This document shows, in pieces, positions 27,828 through 37,115 of a DNA stretch of 64,000 nt. Every line of letters starts with the position of its first letter. Positions within the stretch are counted from its first letter, which is position 1. The position numbers and the translations under genes were made by a program. The notes beneath the pieces were generated by a model. That model was not told where the DNA came from, made no database searches, and saw nothing but the letters and a program-made list of their open reading frames with translations. This DNA comes from Sphaerospermopsis kisseleviana NIES-73 (lineage in GTDB: Bacteria; Cyanobacteriota; Cyanobacteriia; Cyanobacteriales; Nostocaceae), in the NCBI RefSeq assembly GCF_002368075.1, contig NZ_AP018314.1, positions 1,646,925-1,710,924 of the forward strand. Reading direction: 5' to 3'.

Positions 27828-28130
27828 ATGTTAACTGCTACTAATATTGGTACATTAATAACTTGTTCTCCCGATGTAGGTAATGGTCGTCCCATGATAG
27901 CAGGGACTAGAACCTCTGTAAGTCGGGTAGTTGTGCTTTATAAACAAGGTGCAAATGCTGAAGAAATTACCCGTCGGATCAGTCACCTCAACCTTGCCCA
28001 AGTTTATGCAGCTTTAGCTTACTACCACGCTAACCGTGATCAGATAGAAAATGAGTTAGCACAAGCAGAGGCAGAATACTGGACTTTAGCAGAGTTACAC
28101 AGCCAGAAAGATAAAAAAGCAGATGAATAA
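27828..28130 (+). CDS. DUF433 antitoxin
   Basis: A 100-residue DUF433 protein, a small winged-helix type antitoxin. Hallmarks are NGRPMIAGTRTSVSRVV and the QGANAEEITRR then LAQVYAALAYYHANRD helices. It overlaps the DUF5615 toxin gene by eight bases and precedes it, the standard pair. Expected role is binding of the PIN-like toxin and possibly repression of the operon. Confidence 0.85.
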   Translation: MLTATNIGTLITCSPDVGNGRPMIAGTRTSVSRVVVLYKQGANAEEITRRISHLNLAQVYAALAYYHANRDQIENELAQAEAEYWTLAELHSQKDKKADE

Positions 28131-28488
28131 GATCCGGCTTTATATTGACGAAGACTCTATGGATGAAGATTTTGTTCAAGCTTTGCGTTCCCGCAATGTA
28201 GATGTATTAACGGTTGCAGATGTGGGAATGTTGTACAAATCTGATCCAGAACAGCTAACTTGGGCTAGGGAAAACAACCGAGTTATATTTAGTTTTAACG
28301 CCAGAGACTTTTACCAGATTCATACTAATTTGCTGGAACAAGGGTTGTCTCATGCGGGAATCATTTTAGCACCACAACAACGATATGGAATTGGTGAATT
28401 AATGCGCGGAGTTTTGCGACTGATTAACACCAAATCAGCAAAAGATATGCAGGGACAAGTAGAGTTTTTAAGCAACTGGGTTTATTAA
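28123..28488 (+). CDS. DUF5615 PIN-like toxin
   Basis: A 121-residue PIN-like ribonuclease of the DUF5615 family. It starts MNKIRLYIDEDSMDEDFVQA with the first acidic residues, has VLTVADVGMLYKSDPEQL and IFSFNARDFYQIH, the second acidic motif. Paired with the DUF433 protein immediately upstream. No sign of damage. Confidence 0.85.
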   Translation: MNKIRLYIDEDSMDEDFVQALRSRNVDVLTVADVGMLYKSDPEQLTWARENNRVIFSFNARDFYQIHTNLLEQGLSHAGIILAPQQRYGIGELMRGVLRLINTKSAKDMQGQVEFLSNWVY

Positions 28489-28544
28489 TTATCCCATCTG
28501 TTATAGTCAATTATCCATTCTATTGTGAGCGATCGCCGATACAA

Positions 28545-28661
28545 TCAAAACTCCCATTCAATCACACCAAGAATGGCAGCAGCAATTTCTAACATTGTAA
28601 CGTTAGACACATTACCCAATTTGCGAATGAATCTTTGTAAATCTACACCCCTCTGTTGAGT
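28545..28661 (-). pseudogene. Short C-terminal remnant of a protein gene
   Basis: On the minus strand an open stretch of about 38 codons reads GVDLQRFIRKLGNVSNVT and ends MLEIAAAILGVIEWEF before a TGA at 28545-28547, with no start codon and a stop just upstream. It is protein-like rather than repeat-like and may be the tail of a MazF-type or similar toxin. This is a weak identification. Confidence 0.3.
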
Positions 28662-28744
28662 TCAATCCTGCGTAAGTCCTAATTATTTTAGACTAAATGA
28701 AACCTTAAAACCTACAATAGCTTATGTTGCTATTCCTGTAACTT

Positions 28745-29929
28745 GTGAATTTACGCCAATTCATCCCTATTTTTGATAATTCCGTTGCCAGTTGGGCTTT
28801 GGAAGCGCGTTTATTGCGCTGGTTAACCTTTCTGTGGCTGTTTGTTGGTTTAGTTGTACTTTTTTCTGCATCCTATCCTGTGGCTGATGCTCGTCAGGGT
28901 GATGGAATGTATTATTTTAAGCGTCAAATTATTTGGGTATTAGTTTCATTAATACTATTCAACATCATTGTCAATCTTCCCTTACGGAAAATTTTGGCGG
29001 TATCTCATTGGTTTTTATTCCTGTTTTTGTTGTTAATTTTCGTCACTCTTATTCCCGGAGTGGGAAAAAAAGCATTTGACGCAGCACGATGGATAGCGAT
29101 CGGTCCTATTCCCCTGCAACCATCAGAATTGATTAAACCGTTTTTAGTATTGCAAGGTGCGAAGCTGTTTGGCCATTGGGAAAGATTAACGTGGGAAATT
29201 CGTTTTTCCTGGTTAGGTGTGTTCTGTCTGGTGCTATTGGGTATTTTAGCTCAACCAAACCTCAGTACAACTGCACTTTGTGGCATCACAGTTTGGTTAA
29301 TTGCCCTAGCTGGTGGAATACCATACAAATACTTAGGAGGAACAGCTATTGGTGGATTTTTATTAGCCCTATTAAGTATTACTATCAAAGAATATCAACG
29401 CCGAAGGGTGATGTCTTTCATCAACCCTTGGGCTGATTCTACCGGAGATGGTTATCAGTTGGTACAAAGTTTATTAGCAGTAGGTACAGGGAAAACTTGG
29501 GGTGTGGGTTTTGGACTTTCTCAACAAAAGCTTTTTTATCTCCCCATTCAAGATACTGATTTTATCTTTGCCATCTTTGCTGAAGAATTTGGTTTTGTGG
29601 GTAGTATGCTATTTTTGTTACTTTTAGCTGTCTTCGCTACCTTAGGATTAATTGTAGCCATGAAAGCAAAAAGTTCTATCCATCGGCTGGTGGCAATAGG
29701 TATTACTGTGGTGATGATTGGACAATCATTATTACATATTGGTGTGGCTACGGGGGCGATACCAACAACGGGTTTACCATTGCCAATGTTTAGTTATGGT
29801 GGTAATTCTATGATTGCTAGTTTGGTGGCTTCTGGATTATTAATTCGTGTTGCTAGAGAAAGCAGTGAAGCTGAGGTTTTGCCTTTACCAATTAATACAC
29901 CAGAAACTAGACGTAGAAAAAGAATTTAG
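28745..29929 (+). CDS. ftsW: SEDS-family peptidoglycan glycosyltransferase FtsW
   Basis: A 394-residue polytopic membrane protein that polymerises lipid II during septum formation. About ten membrane segments are visible. The SEDS motifs are present: FSASYPVADARQGDG, GARWIAIGP-like AARWIAIGPIPLQPSELIK, SFINPWADSTGDGYQLVQSL, and the PTTGLPLPMFSYGGNSMI motif near the end. GTG 28745 gives the expected N-terminus. RodA is the paralogue; the YGGNSM region and the cytoplasmic N-terminus favour FtsW. It is monocistronic, followed by a stem-loop. Confidence 0.85.
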   Translation: MNLRQFIPIFDNSVASWALEARLLRWLTFLWLFVGLVVLFSASYPVADARQGDGMYYFKRQIIWVLVSLILFNIIVNLPLRKILAVSHWFLFLFLLLIFVTLIPGVGKKAFDAARWIAIGPIPLQPSELIKPFLVLQGAKLFGHWERLTWEIRFSWLGVFCLVLLGILAQPNLSTTALCGITVWLIALAGGIPYKYLGGTAIGGFLLALLSITIKEYQRRRVMSFINPWADSTGDGYQLVQSLLAVGTGKTWGVGFGLSQQKLFYLPIQDTDFIFAIFAEEFGFVGSMLFLLLLAVFATLGLIVAMKAKSSIHRLVAIGITVVMIGQSLLHIGVATGAIPTTGLPLPMFSYGGNSMIASLVASGLLIRVARESSEAEVLPLPINTPETRRRKRI

Positions 29930-29937
29930 ATTTTTCT

Positions 29938-29956
29938 TGGTGGGTAATTCCCACCA
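29938..29956 (+). terminator. Stem-loop after ftsW
   Basis: TGGTGGG (29938-29944) pairs perfectly with CCCACCA (29950-29956) around TAATT, nine bases after the ftsW stop. There is no strong T tract after it, so termination efficiency is uncertain. Confidence 0.5.
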
Positions 29957-30248
29957 GATTATTAATAGATAAAAGTAGTGATATTCTTGTAATTAATACA
30001 AAATTTGGCACAAAATTTGGCAAATAGGTATATATACTAGTAGTTATTGGGAAAACTTAACCATAAAATGTTACGCAAAACAAGATATTTTAACTTTTCT
30101 TCAGCAAAAATGTCTAAAAAGTTAAATAAAAAGTTAAATTTTGGTTAACAATGAAAAAAATGTACCGATGTGCGGTATTTAAAAATAAGGATAATAAAAA
30201 GTTGTGCATCGCACATTTTCGCACATTGGTAGAACTCAAGATAATACA

Positions 30249-31613
30249 ATGCAAACAATTCCCAGGCTGAATAAATTAGCATCTACTCAAATACCCAAAC
30301 TTGATCATTGTAGTACCGAAAACCTGCTCAACTATTTTGAAAATTCTTGGGAACTAGAAGCAACCCTACTCAAAAGCATAAATAGCACAGATACATTTTA
30401 CCGCAGTCCTGATTCTTTAAGAAACAAATTAATCTTTTATCTGGGACATTCCGCAGTTTTTTACATCAACAAATTAATTCGGGTTGGTTTATTAGAAAAG
30501 CGCATTCATCCTCAATTTGAAATTTTGTTTGAAATTGGTGTTGATCCAGAAACACCAGATGAACTAGAAGCAGCAACAAAAGATATAGTTTGGCCTGATA
30601 TAGATCAAGTTTGGCAATATCGAGAAAAAGCCAAAACCGCAATTACAAACATTATCAAAAATACCCCTTTAAATCTGCCCATTGATCAACAACATCCTTT
30701 ATGGGCTTTATTAATGGCAATTGAACACAGTCGCATCCATTTTGAAACTTCATCCATGTTACTGCGTCAATTACCTGTTGATCAATTAAAACGCCCCCAA
30801 GGTTGGAATTATGCGCCGACAAATGGGAAAATTCCTGAAAATAAAATGATCGAAATTCCCGGTGGCGTGGTAAAATTAGGTAAAAAAGATGATGATTTAA
30901 CTTTCGGTTGGGACAGTGAATATGGTAGTTTAGAAATTGGAGTTGAACCGTTTTTAGCCAGTCAAAATTTAATCACAAATGGGGAATTTTTAGAATTTGT
31001 TCAAGCTGGTGGTTATGATAATTTAGAATATTGGATGCTGGAAGCTAGGGATTGGAAGAAACTCTATAATGTGCAACATCCAAAATTTTGGATACCAGAT
31101 TTTATGGACAAAAACAATGGTAAATACCGCTATCGTACCACATTTGATGAAATAGATTTACCATTAGACTGGCCTGTAGAAGTCAATTATTATGAAGCAA
31201 TGGCTTACTGTCAATGGAAAGGTGAAGGTACTCGTTTAATGACAGAAGCAGAGTGGAATCAAGCTTTACAATTTTCCGAGGGTGAGGGTTTAGAAAGTGA
31301 CTATAATCTCAATTTACAATATGTTTCACCTTCTCCTGTAGGGATGTTTTCCAAAAATAAGAAATCAGGAATTTCTGATCTACGTGGTAACGTTTGGGAA
31401 TGGTTATCTAGTACATTTTACCCCTTACCAGGATTTCAAACCCATTATCTTTATGAAGATCAATCTGCACCATTTTTTGATAATAGACATCAAATGATGT
31501 TAGGTGGTTCTTGGGCAACTAATGGTACTATGGCTTTACCATGTTATCGAAATTGGTTTCGTCCTTTTTTCTATCAGCACGTTGGTTTTAGAATTGCTGA
31601 AAGTTTGAATTAG
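30249..31613 (+). CDS. egtB: Iron-dependent thiohistidine sulfoxide synthase, OvoA-like EgtB
   Basis: A 454-residue enzyme expected to join cysteine to the imidazole C of trimethylhistidine, giving the sulfoxide precursor of ergothioneine. An N-terminal DinB-like helical domain supplies three iron ligands (His67 in LGHSAVF, His160 and His164 in IEHSRIHFE), and the C-terminal half is an FGE-sulfatase fold (LRGNVWEWLSS, LGGSWATN, RNWFRPF). The sequence around residues 65-110 (FYINKLIRVGLLEKRIHPQF) resembles OvoA rather than actinobacterial EgtB, but the OvoA methyltransferase domain is absent and egtD follows. ATG 30249 fits; the frame opens at 30204. Confidence 0.8.
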   Translation: MQTIPRLNKLASTQIPKLDHCSTENLLNYFENSWELEATLLKSINSTDTFYRSPDSLRNKLIFYLGHSAVFYINKLIRVGLLEKRIHPQFEILFEIGVDPETPDELEAATKDIVWPDIDQVWQYREKAKTAITNIIKNTPLNLPIDQQHPLWALLMAIEHSRIHFETSSMLLRQLPVDQLKRPQGWNYAPTNGKIPENKMIEIPGGVVKLGKKDDDLTFGWDSEYGSLEIGVEPFLASQNLITNGEFLEFVQAGGYDNLEYWMLEARDWKKLYNVQHPKFWIPDFMDKNNGKYRYRTTFDEIDLPLDWPVEVNYYEAMAYCQWKGEGTRLMTEAEWNQALQFSEGEGLESDYNLNLQYVSPSPVGMFSKNKKSGISDLRGNVWEWLSSTFYPLPGFQTHYLYEDQSAPFFDNRHQMMLGGSWATNGTMALPCYRNWFRPFFYQHVGFRIAESLN

Positions 31614-31614
31614 T

Positions 31615-31641
31615 TGACAGGTGACAGGTGACAGGTGACAG
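31615..31641. repeat. GTGACAG tandem repeat between egtB and egtD
   Basis: Four copies of a GACAGGT-type heptamer lie directly after the sulfoxide synthase stop codon. Confidence 0.7.
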
Positions 31642-31695
31642 TTTTAAATTTCTGAAAACCAAAATTGTAAACAGTTAATTTCCAGGATATTTACC

Positions 31696-32688
31696 ATGAT
31701 TGCAAAAACATTGAACCCACAAATTTTAACAGTTTTAGATCATCATTATCAAGAGTTAGCTATTGATGGTAAAGATGTGATTGAGGGATTAAGTAAAAAA
31801 CATAAAACTTTATCACCAAAATACTTTTATGATGATCGTGGTTCTTTGTTGTTTGAAGAAATTTGTGATTTACCTGAATATTATCCTACTCGTACAGAAG
31901 CAGCTATTTTACAACAATATGCTGATGAAATTGCGGCAATTACAAATTGTTGTGAGTTGATAGAGTTAGGAAGTGGGAGTTCTACAAAAACTCAACTTTT
32001 ATTAGACGCTTATCAAAAAATAGCTGATAATTGTCGTTATCTTCCTATTGATGTCAGTGGGGGTATTCTCAAAACCAGTGTTTTACAGTTACAAGAGAAA
32101 TACCCTGATATTGCAATTCACGGTTTATTAGGAACTTATGATCAAGCTTTGGTGCATTTAGAAAGCAATTATTTACAGTCACGGATGTTGTTCTTTCTGG
32201 GAAGTTCACTAGGGAATTTTAACTCAGAAGAATGCGATGGTTTTTTAAATCAAATTTCCAAAACCTTACAAACAGGTGACTACTTTTTACTTGGAATTGA
32301 TTTACAAAAACCCAAGGATATTTTAGAAGCAGCTTATAACGATAGTCAAGATGTGACTGCTGCTTTTAATTTGAATATGCTTTCTCATTTAAATTGGCGT
32401 TTTCAAGGTGATTTTGATATTAGTTTGTTTAAACATCAGGCAATTTACAATGAGGTAGAAAATCAAATTGAAATGTATCTACATTGTCAAAAAAGCCATT
32501 GGGTTACTTTGGAAGGATTAGATTTAAAAGTATTTTTTGAAGGAGGAGAAAGCATACTTACAGAAATTTCTCGCAAGTTTGATTTAACAAAGATGTCACA
32601 ACAACTAGAAAGCAAAGGATTAAAAACTATCAAAACTTGGACAGATGAAAAAGGATGGTTTGGATTGATTTTGTGTCAGGTTGAATAA
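31696..32688 (+). CDS. egtD: L-histidine N-alpha-methyltransferase EgtD
   Basis: A 330-residue SAM-dependent enzyme that trimethylates histidine to hercynine, the substrate of the upstream sulfoxide synthase. Motifs are PKYFYDDRGSLLFEEIC (41-57), the SAM-binding ELGSGSSTKT (90-99), and FLGSSLGNF, all typical of EgtD. Length matches the family. It lies 82 bases behind the synthase, separated by a GTGACAG repeat tract, and is probably co-transcribed. No egtC or egtE is present in the window, as expected where those steps are done elsewhere. Confidence 0.92.
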   Translation: MIAKTLNPQILTVLDHHYQELAIDGKDVIEGLSKKHKTLSPKYFYDDRGSLLFEEICDLPEYYPTRTEAAILQQYADEIAAITNCCELIELGSGSSTKTQLLLDAYQKIADNCRYLPIDVSGGILKTSVLQLQEKYPDIAIHGLLGTYDQALVHLESNYLQSRMLFFLGSSLGNFNSEECDGFLNQISKTLQTGDYFLLGIDLQKPKDILEAAYNDSQDVTAAFNLNMLSHLNWRFQGDFDISLFKHQAIYNEVENQIEMYLHCQKSHWVTLEGLDLKVFFEGGESILTEISRKFDLTKMSQQLESKGLKTIKTWTDEKGWFGLILCQVE

Positions 32689-32715
32689 TCAATCTTAGAT
32701 TTAATAATTTTGCCA

Positions 32716-32736
32716 GGGTTTAGCACTGCTAAACCC
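32716..32736. repeat. Perfect palindrome GGGTTTAGCA/TGCTAAACCC
   Basis: Ten-base arms with one central base between egtD and the DUF427 gene. A relative with 9-bp arms lies at 37959-37979. They are repeat-family palindromes that may also act as terminators. Confidence 0.6.
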
Positions 32737-32801
32737 AAGATTAATGTTATCATTTTGATAGGAATGATAATAAATTACCTGAATTGAGATTTTAACTAAC
32801 C

Positions 32802-33296
32802 ATGAAACCAAATCCCATCCCCCCACAACCAGGACAAGAATCAGTTTGGGACTACCCTCGTCCAGCAATTTTACAAGACAGCAATAAACATATCAAAGTA
32901 ATTTTTAATGGTATTGTTTTAGCAGACACAAATAAAGCAAAAAGAGTTTTAGAAACCAGTCATCCTCCTGGTTATTATATTCCTGCTGAAGATATTAAAA
33001 CAGAATATTTAATAGCTACAGCTAGAAAAACGATGTGTGAATGGAAAGGTATATGTGAATATTATGATATTTCTGTAGGAGATAAATATGTAAATAATGC
33101 AGCTTGGCGTTATATTCAACCAACTCCTAACTTTAAATCAATTCAAGAATACTTTAGTTTTTATCCTAGTTTAATGGATGCTTGTTATGTCAATGACGAA
33201 TTAGTTCAACCTCAAGCTGGTGGTTTTTATGGAGGATGGATAACGTCTGATGTTGTTGGTCCATTTAAAGGCGAACCTGGTACTTGGGGATGGTAA
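32802..33296 (+). CDS. DUF427 domain protein
   Basis: A 164-residue protein of the DUF427 family: ESVWDYPRPAILQDSNKHI at the start, FNGIVLADTNKAKRVLETS, then PGYYIPAEDI and CEWKGICEYYDI, typical conserved blocks. The C-terminal third adds AWRYIQPTPNFKSIQEYFSF, then a tryptophan- and glycine-rich end (GGFYGGWI). Soluble, no signal peptide. The biochemical role of DUF427 is not known. It is probably monocistronic and preceded by a palindrome. Confidence 0.85.
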   Translation: MKPNPIPPQPGQESVWDYPRPAILQDSNKHIKVIFNGIVLADTNKAKRVLETSHPPGYYIPAEDIKTEYLIATARKTMCEWKGICEYYDISVGDKYVNNAAWRYIQPTPNFKSIQEYFSFYPSLMDACYVNDELVQPQAGGFYGGWITSDVVGPFKGEPGTWGW

Positions 33297-33402
33297 ATTT
33301 TGTCTATAGATTTGACGAAATTTTACAATACAATGTTGTGCGATCACACTGGTATAATAACTTCGATTCTCAAACCTATACTATTTGATTTGCAGACACC
33401 CA

Positions 33403-34254
33403 ATGAACAAACCCATTGCACCACATAAAACAGAGCTTGACCCTGGTAATGCCTACTGGATGGCTCGTTGTGCTTCTGAAGTTTACAAATGTGTATCAAA
33501 GGACAATCAGCTACCGGATGAGGCAGGAATTTTAGCCAGTCTTAAAGCTGAAGATGATGGCTTTATATCTGTCGTTGGTGCAGATAAAAATAGCGCACAA
33601 GCCGCTTTGATTGAGCATAAAGATTATCTATGCTTTGCCTTCCGTGGCACAAATGAACTTGTAGACTGGTTAGACAATATCAATGTCTTGTCAACGAAGC
33701 AGTTATTTGGCGAATTTCACAAAGGCTTCTGGGATTCTGTAACTGACGTTTGGGATCCTCTCTGGGCGGCTTATAAAGAGTGCGAACAAGTACAAGAGCG
33801 TCCTATCCTGATTACAGGTCATAGCCTTGGTGGTGGAATGGCGACGATTGCGGCGGCTCGCCTTGCACATCTGAAGATTCCTTTTACGAGTGTTTATACT
33901 TTTGGTCAGCCCCGGTCAATGACCTGGAGTACGGCTAAACTGCTCGACTCAATGTGTAAAGGGCAATTTTTCCGCTTTGAAAACAATAATGATATAGTCA
34001 CCAAAGTGCCATCGCGTTTGGCGGGTTACACCCATGTGGGAACACATTTATATATTTCTGAAGAGAAAACAATCACGTTGAATCCAGGGCTGCGCTATAT
34101 TTTGATGGACTATTTGGATGGATTATTCAGCGCCCTATCGCAACCTGGTTTTGATGGTATTCAAGATCATGATATGAATAACTATCTAAATGCTATTCAA
34201 AGCTGGTCTTTTGAAACTCAGGATGTGAAAAAATTAGGGCTAAAAGCTAGTTAG
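33403..34254 (+). CDS. Class 3 lipase family protein
   Basis: A 283-residue alpha/beta hydrolase of the lipase class 3 family. The nucleophile elbow GHSLGGG is near residue 135, FAFRGTNELVDWLDN supplies the oxyanion-hole region, DIVTKVP contains the probable catalytic Asp, and a later His (YTHVGTHLY) completes the triad. No signal peptide is visible, so it is likely cytoplasmic or membrane-associated. ATG 33403 is preferred to TTG 33385. Base composition is somewhat richer in GC than its surroundings, hinting at acquisition together with the membrane protein gene downstream. Confidence 0.85.
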   Translation: MNKPIAPHKTELDPGNAYWMARCASEVYKCVSKDNQLPDEAGILASLKAEDDGFISVVGADKNSAQAALIEHKDYLCFAFRGTNELVDWLDNINVLSTKQLFGEFHKGFWDSVTDVWDPLWAAYKECEQVQERPILITGHSLGGGMATIAAARLAHLKIPFTSVYTFGQPRSMTWSTAKLLDSMCKGQFFRFENNNDIVTKVPSRLAGYTHVGTHLYISEEKTITLNPGLRYILMDYLDGLFSALSQPGFDGIQDHDMNNYLNAIQSWSFETQDVKKLGLKAS

Positions 34255-34631
34255 TGTTTTACTAACGAAAGCCAATAGATATTCACATTTAATTAAGATT
34301 TTTGTTTATCGTTACTATCCAGAGCATGGTAACGCATTTCCAGAGGCTCTCCGTTGTGCAAAACATTGTAATACACCAGACGCAGAGCCTATTTTTCTCT
34401 TAAATTTTATGTCCACATTCAACACTTATGTGATATTTTATATTTTAATTAATAAAATCAGTTTGGTTGCTGTATAGATTTGGTTGGGTTTCGTCTTCAG
34501 ATTACTGACCTAAGAATCTATAAAAAGCTCTCAGAAAAATTTTCCCAAATTGATCAATAGTAAGGTTTTTCAAACCTGAATTACTCAGTTATCCAAAATT
34601 AAAATTACACGTTTATTGAGGTAAAACAAAT
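34255..34631. other. Gene-free stretch between lipase and membrane protein genes
   Basis: 377 bases without a convincing frame. It contains an AGAGGCTCTCCG element, an AT-rich tract near 34430-34460 and, before the next ATG, GAGGTAAAACAAAT as ribosome binding site. A promoter for the following gene is probable. Confidence 0.5.
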
Positions 34632-35408
34632 ATGACTGTTGACAAGTCAACCAAGAATGAGGCACTCAACTATTCCTTTAGTTTGACGTTTAATCCAGAA
34701 GTTCTGAGACTTATTTCCTATGTGGCATTGACCATCATACTGCTCACGGGAGCGATTTTAACTGCAAAATTCGTTGATGTTGATCCCCATACCACTGCAA
34801 TCTATAAATTGTTTGGGTTTAATCACTCCTGTAATTTGTTAGACCATGAACCCAGTCGAACGGTTTCGGCGATGCTCCTACCTTTGTGGGAAGTTCCTTT
34901 TCTCTTCTATGTAATTTTCAATTTTTTGAGAATTCAAGATGCGTATAAGGAAAAGAAAGTTCCACTATATGCCTATATCGTTTCAGCAATTTTCTTGCCC
35001 ATTGAAATTCTCTTGACGGTCTGGTTCAGAATTGTGTTTGTCTGGAGTCCAGAAGTCAACTTCTTGTATCATTATCTCCCCTATATCGGCTTTCAGTTTC
35101 TTCTGTTTTTGGTAGCCTTCGAGAATGCCTTGTATTTCTATGCAATGAAGGCACTACCATTCAAAAATAGCCGACTCATGGCACTTATCTATCTTCTCGT
35201 GTTATTCGTAGTAACAGTAGGCTATACGGTCATTGGACTATCAAGTGCCTTTGGACATCCTATTCTCGATCTCGTCAACGATCCCGGACAACGCTTATTC
35301 TTCAAATCCCTAACCCAGTTCTACACTGTTTTAGTATTTCCCATTCCTATGATTCTATCTGTGTTTGAATTGAAGCGATCGCCCAAACATAAACTATCTT
35401 TTGAATAA
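34632..35408 (+). CDS. Multi-pass membrane protein of unknown function
   Basis: A 258-residue protein with about six or seven membrane segments (for example ISYVALTIILLTGAILTA, VPFLFYVIFNFL, FLPIEILLTVWFRIVF, YIGFQFLLFLVAFENALYFY, LMALIYLLVLFVVTVGYTVI, FYTVLVFPIPMILSVF). I do not recognise the family. Internal polar motifs such as FNHSCNLLDHEPSRT lie between segments 1 and 2. GAGG precedes ATG 34632. It stands alone, ending at a strong terminator. Proximity to the lipase may mean a shared lipid-related role, but that is a guess. Confidence 0.6.
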   Translation: MTVDKSTKNEALNYSFSLTFNPEVLRLISYVALTIILLTGAILTAKFVDVDPHTTAIYKLFGFNHSCNLLDHEPSRTVSAMLLPLWEVPFLFYVIFNFLRIQDAYKEKKVPLYAYIVSAIFLPIEILLTVWFRIVFVWSPEVNFLYHYLPYIGFQFLLFLVAFENALYFYAMKALPFKNSRLMALIYLLVLFVVTVGYTVIGLSSAFGHPILDLVNDPGQRLFFKSLTQFYTVLVFPIPMILSVFELKRSPKHKLSFE

Positions 35409-35433
35409 GCCCTTCAACAATACTATTTTTTTC

Positions 35434-35464
35434 AGGTGTGTTAATACAAATAACACACCTTTTT
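35434..35464 (+). terminator. Intrinsic terminator between convergent genes
   Basis: AGGTGTGTTA (35434-35443) pairs perfectly with TAACACACCT (35451-35460) around a seven-base loop, followed by TTTTATTTTA. It ends the membrane-protein transcript and may also limit the convergent transporter transcript. Confidence 0.85.
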
Positions 35465-35497
35465 ATTTTAAAATTGCAGTGTGATCAGCGTTAAAAA

Positions 35498-37012
35498 CTA
35501 TATCTTCTGAGATTTTAACCACTCTCTCACCACATCTTCCACTGGTTGAGATTGATTATCAACTTGATAATTCATCTGCTGTATTTCTGCTGTAGAAATT
35601 TTACCTGCTAATTTATTAATAGTTTCTACTAAATCTGGATATTTTTCAAGTATTTCTTGATTAAAAACAGGTACTGCTTCATAAGGTGGAAAGTATTTTT
35701 TATCATCTGCTAACATCACTAAATTTAAAACTTGAATTAACCCATCTGTAGAATTTGTAGCTATGAAATCAACTTGTTTTTCTTTTAATGCTTGATACAT
35801 CACCCCTAATTCCATTTGTTTAATATTAGCAAACTTTAAACCATAAGTTTTTGAGAAACCAGGATAACCGTCAGCACGTTCTAAAAATTCATAACCAAAA
35901 CCTGCTTGCATTTGCGGAGTATATTTTGCAATTTCTGAAAGGGTTTTAACTTGCCATTTTTTTGCATCTTCAGCACGAATAAGCATCGCATAGGTATTTT
36001 CAAAACCTAAAGGTTGCATGACGGTTAAATTATATTTTTCTTGATATGCTTTTTTAGTTCTTTCATAAACAACTTGCGGATCTGTAATGGTTTTTTCTTT
36101 TAAAACTGCTGCAAATGCAGTACCTGTATATTCTACATAACCCGCTATTTTTCCAGCTTTTACTGCTTCATGGGCAATAAATGTACCACCTAAGTTAAAC
36201 TTTCTGTCTACTTTTAAATTAGTATTGTTTTCTATTGTTTGTGCTAATATTTCACCTAAAATTACTTGTTCAGTAAAGTTTTTTGAACCAATAGTGATTG
36301 TGGCTGATGTTTGCTGAGAGTTAAATACAAATAATCCAGATATAATAAAGACAATTATTCCTAAAATAACTGCTATTTTTGGTTTATTTCCTGTTGGTTT
36401 ATTAAGGGTTTTTTCTAAAAAACCTAATCCAAAATCTGCACCTAAAGCAATTAAAGCTGCGGGTATTGCACCTGCTAAAATCAATTCATTATTAACTGTA
36501 GAAATACCCCTAAAAATAAAGATTCCCAAACCACCACCACCAATAGCAGCAGCAATAGTGGCAATTCCTACAGATATAACAGTAGCAACTCTTACACCTG
36601 CTAAGATAACTCCTAAAGCTAAAGGAATTTCTACTTGAAATAATAATTCTCTATCTGTCATTCCCATACCTATACCCGCTTCTTTAATGGCGGGATCAAT
36701 GCCATTAATACCAATATAAGTATTACGAATTATGGGTAATAAGGCGTAAAGAGTTAAGGCAACAACAGCCGGATTTTTACCGATTCCTCCTAAAAAGGGA
36801 ACGGAAATTAAAAAACCAAATATGGCTAAACTGGGAATAGTTTGGATAGCGTTTGCTAAACCCAAAATCGGAGGTGCAAGTTTTGGTTTACGGGTGATAA
36901 AAATACCCAAAGGAATACCAATAGAAATGGCCACTATCATGGCTATAGCTACTAATATTAAATGTTCGCCACTGCGGAGGATAATTTCTGAAGCATATTT
37001 AAATAAAAACAT
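35498..37012 (-). CDS. Glycine betaine/choline-type ABC permease fused to binding protein
   Basis: A 504-residue fusion. Residues 1-205 are a ProW/OpuCB-type inner-membrane permease with the EAA-like loop EAGIGMGMTDRELLFQVEIP. A further membrane segment (IAVILGIIVFIISGLFVF, about 212-232) leads to a ProX/OpuCC-type substrate-binding domain from SATITIGSKNFTEQVILGE to the end, which would sit in the periplasm tethered to the membrane. Substrates are probably quaternary ammonium osmolytes; exact specificity cannot be read. The ATPase gene is immediately upstream on the same strand. Confidence 0.88.
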   Translation of the reverse strand: MFLFKYASEIILRSGEHLILVAIAMIVAISIGIPLGIFITRKPKLAPPILGLANAIQTIPSLAIFGFLISVPFLGGIGKNPAVVALTLYALLPIIRNTYIGINGIDPAIKEAGIGMGMTDRELLFQVEIPLALGVILAGVRVATVISVGIATIAAAIGGGGLGIFIFRGISTVNNELILAGAIPAALIALGADFGLGFLEKTLNKPTGNKPKIAVILGIIVFIISGLFVFNSQQTSATITIGSKNFTEQVILGEILAQTIENNTNLKVDRKFNLGGTFIAHEAVKAGKIAGYVEYTGTAFAAVLKEKTITDPQVVYERTKKAYQEKYNLTVMQPLGFENTYAMLIRAEDAKKWQVKTLSEIAKYTPQMQAGFGYEFLERADGYPGFSKTYGLKFANIKQMELGVMYQALKEKQVDFIATNSTDGLIQVLNLVMLADDKKYFPPYEAVPVFNQEILEKYPDLVETINKLAGKISTAEIQQMNYQVDNQSQPVEDVVREWLKSQKI

Positions 37013-37115
37013 GATTTTTGATTGTTATATATTTTTAATTGATGTATCTGAAGTATTAATTCAGAGTTAATAAAGCGTTTAAATTCAACCTTACTCCCCA
37101 CTCCTGACTCCTTTC

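Noticed and set aside
28489-28744. tRNA or other RNA gene before ftsW
   Set aside because: I looked for cloverleaf arms and a T-loop GTTCGA signal here and in other gaps and found none.
32716-32736. Riboswitch or operator before the DUF427 gene
   Set aside because: A related palindrome occurs at 37959 in an unrelated context, so it is a repeat family member rather than a specific site.
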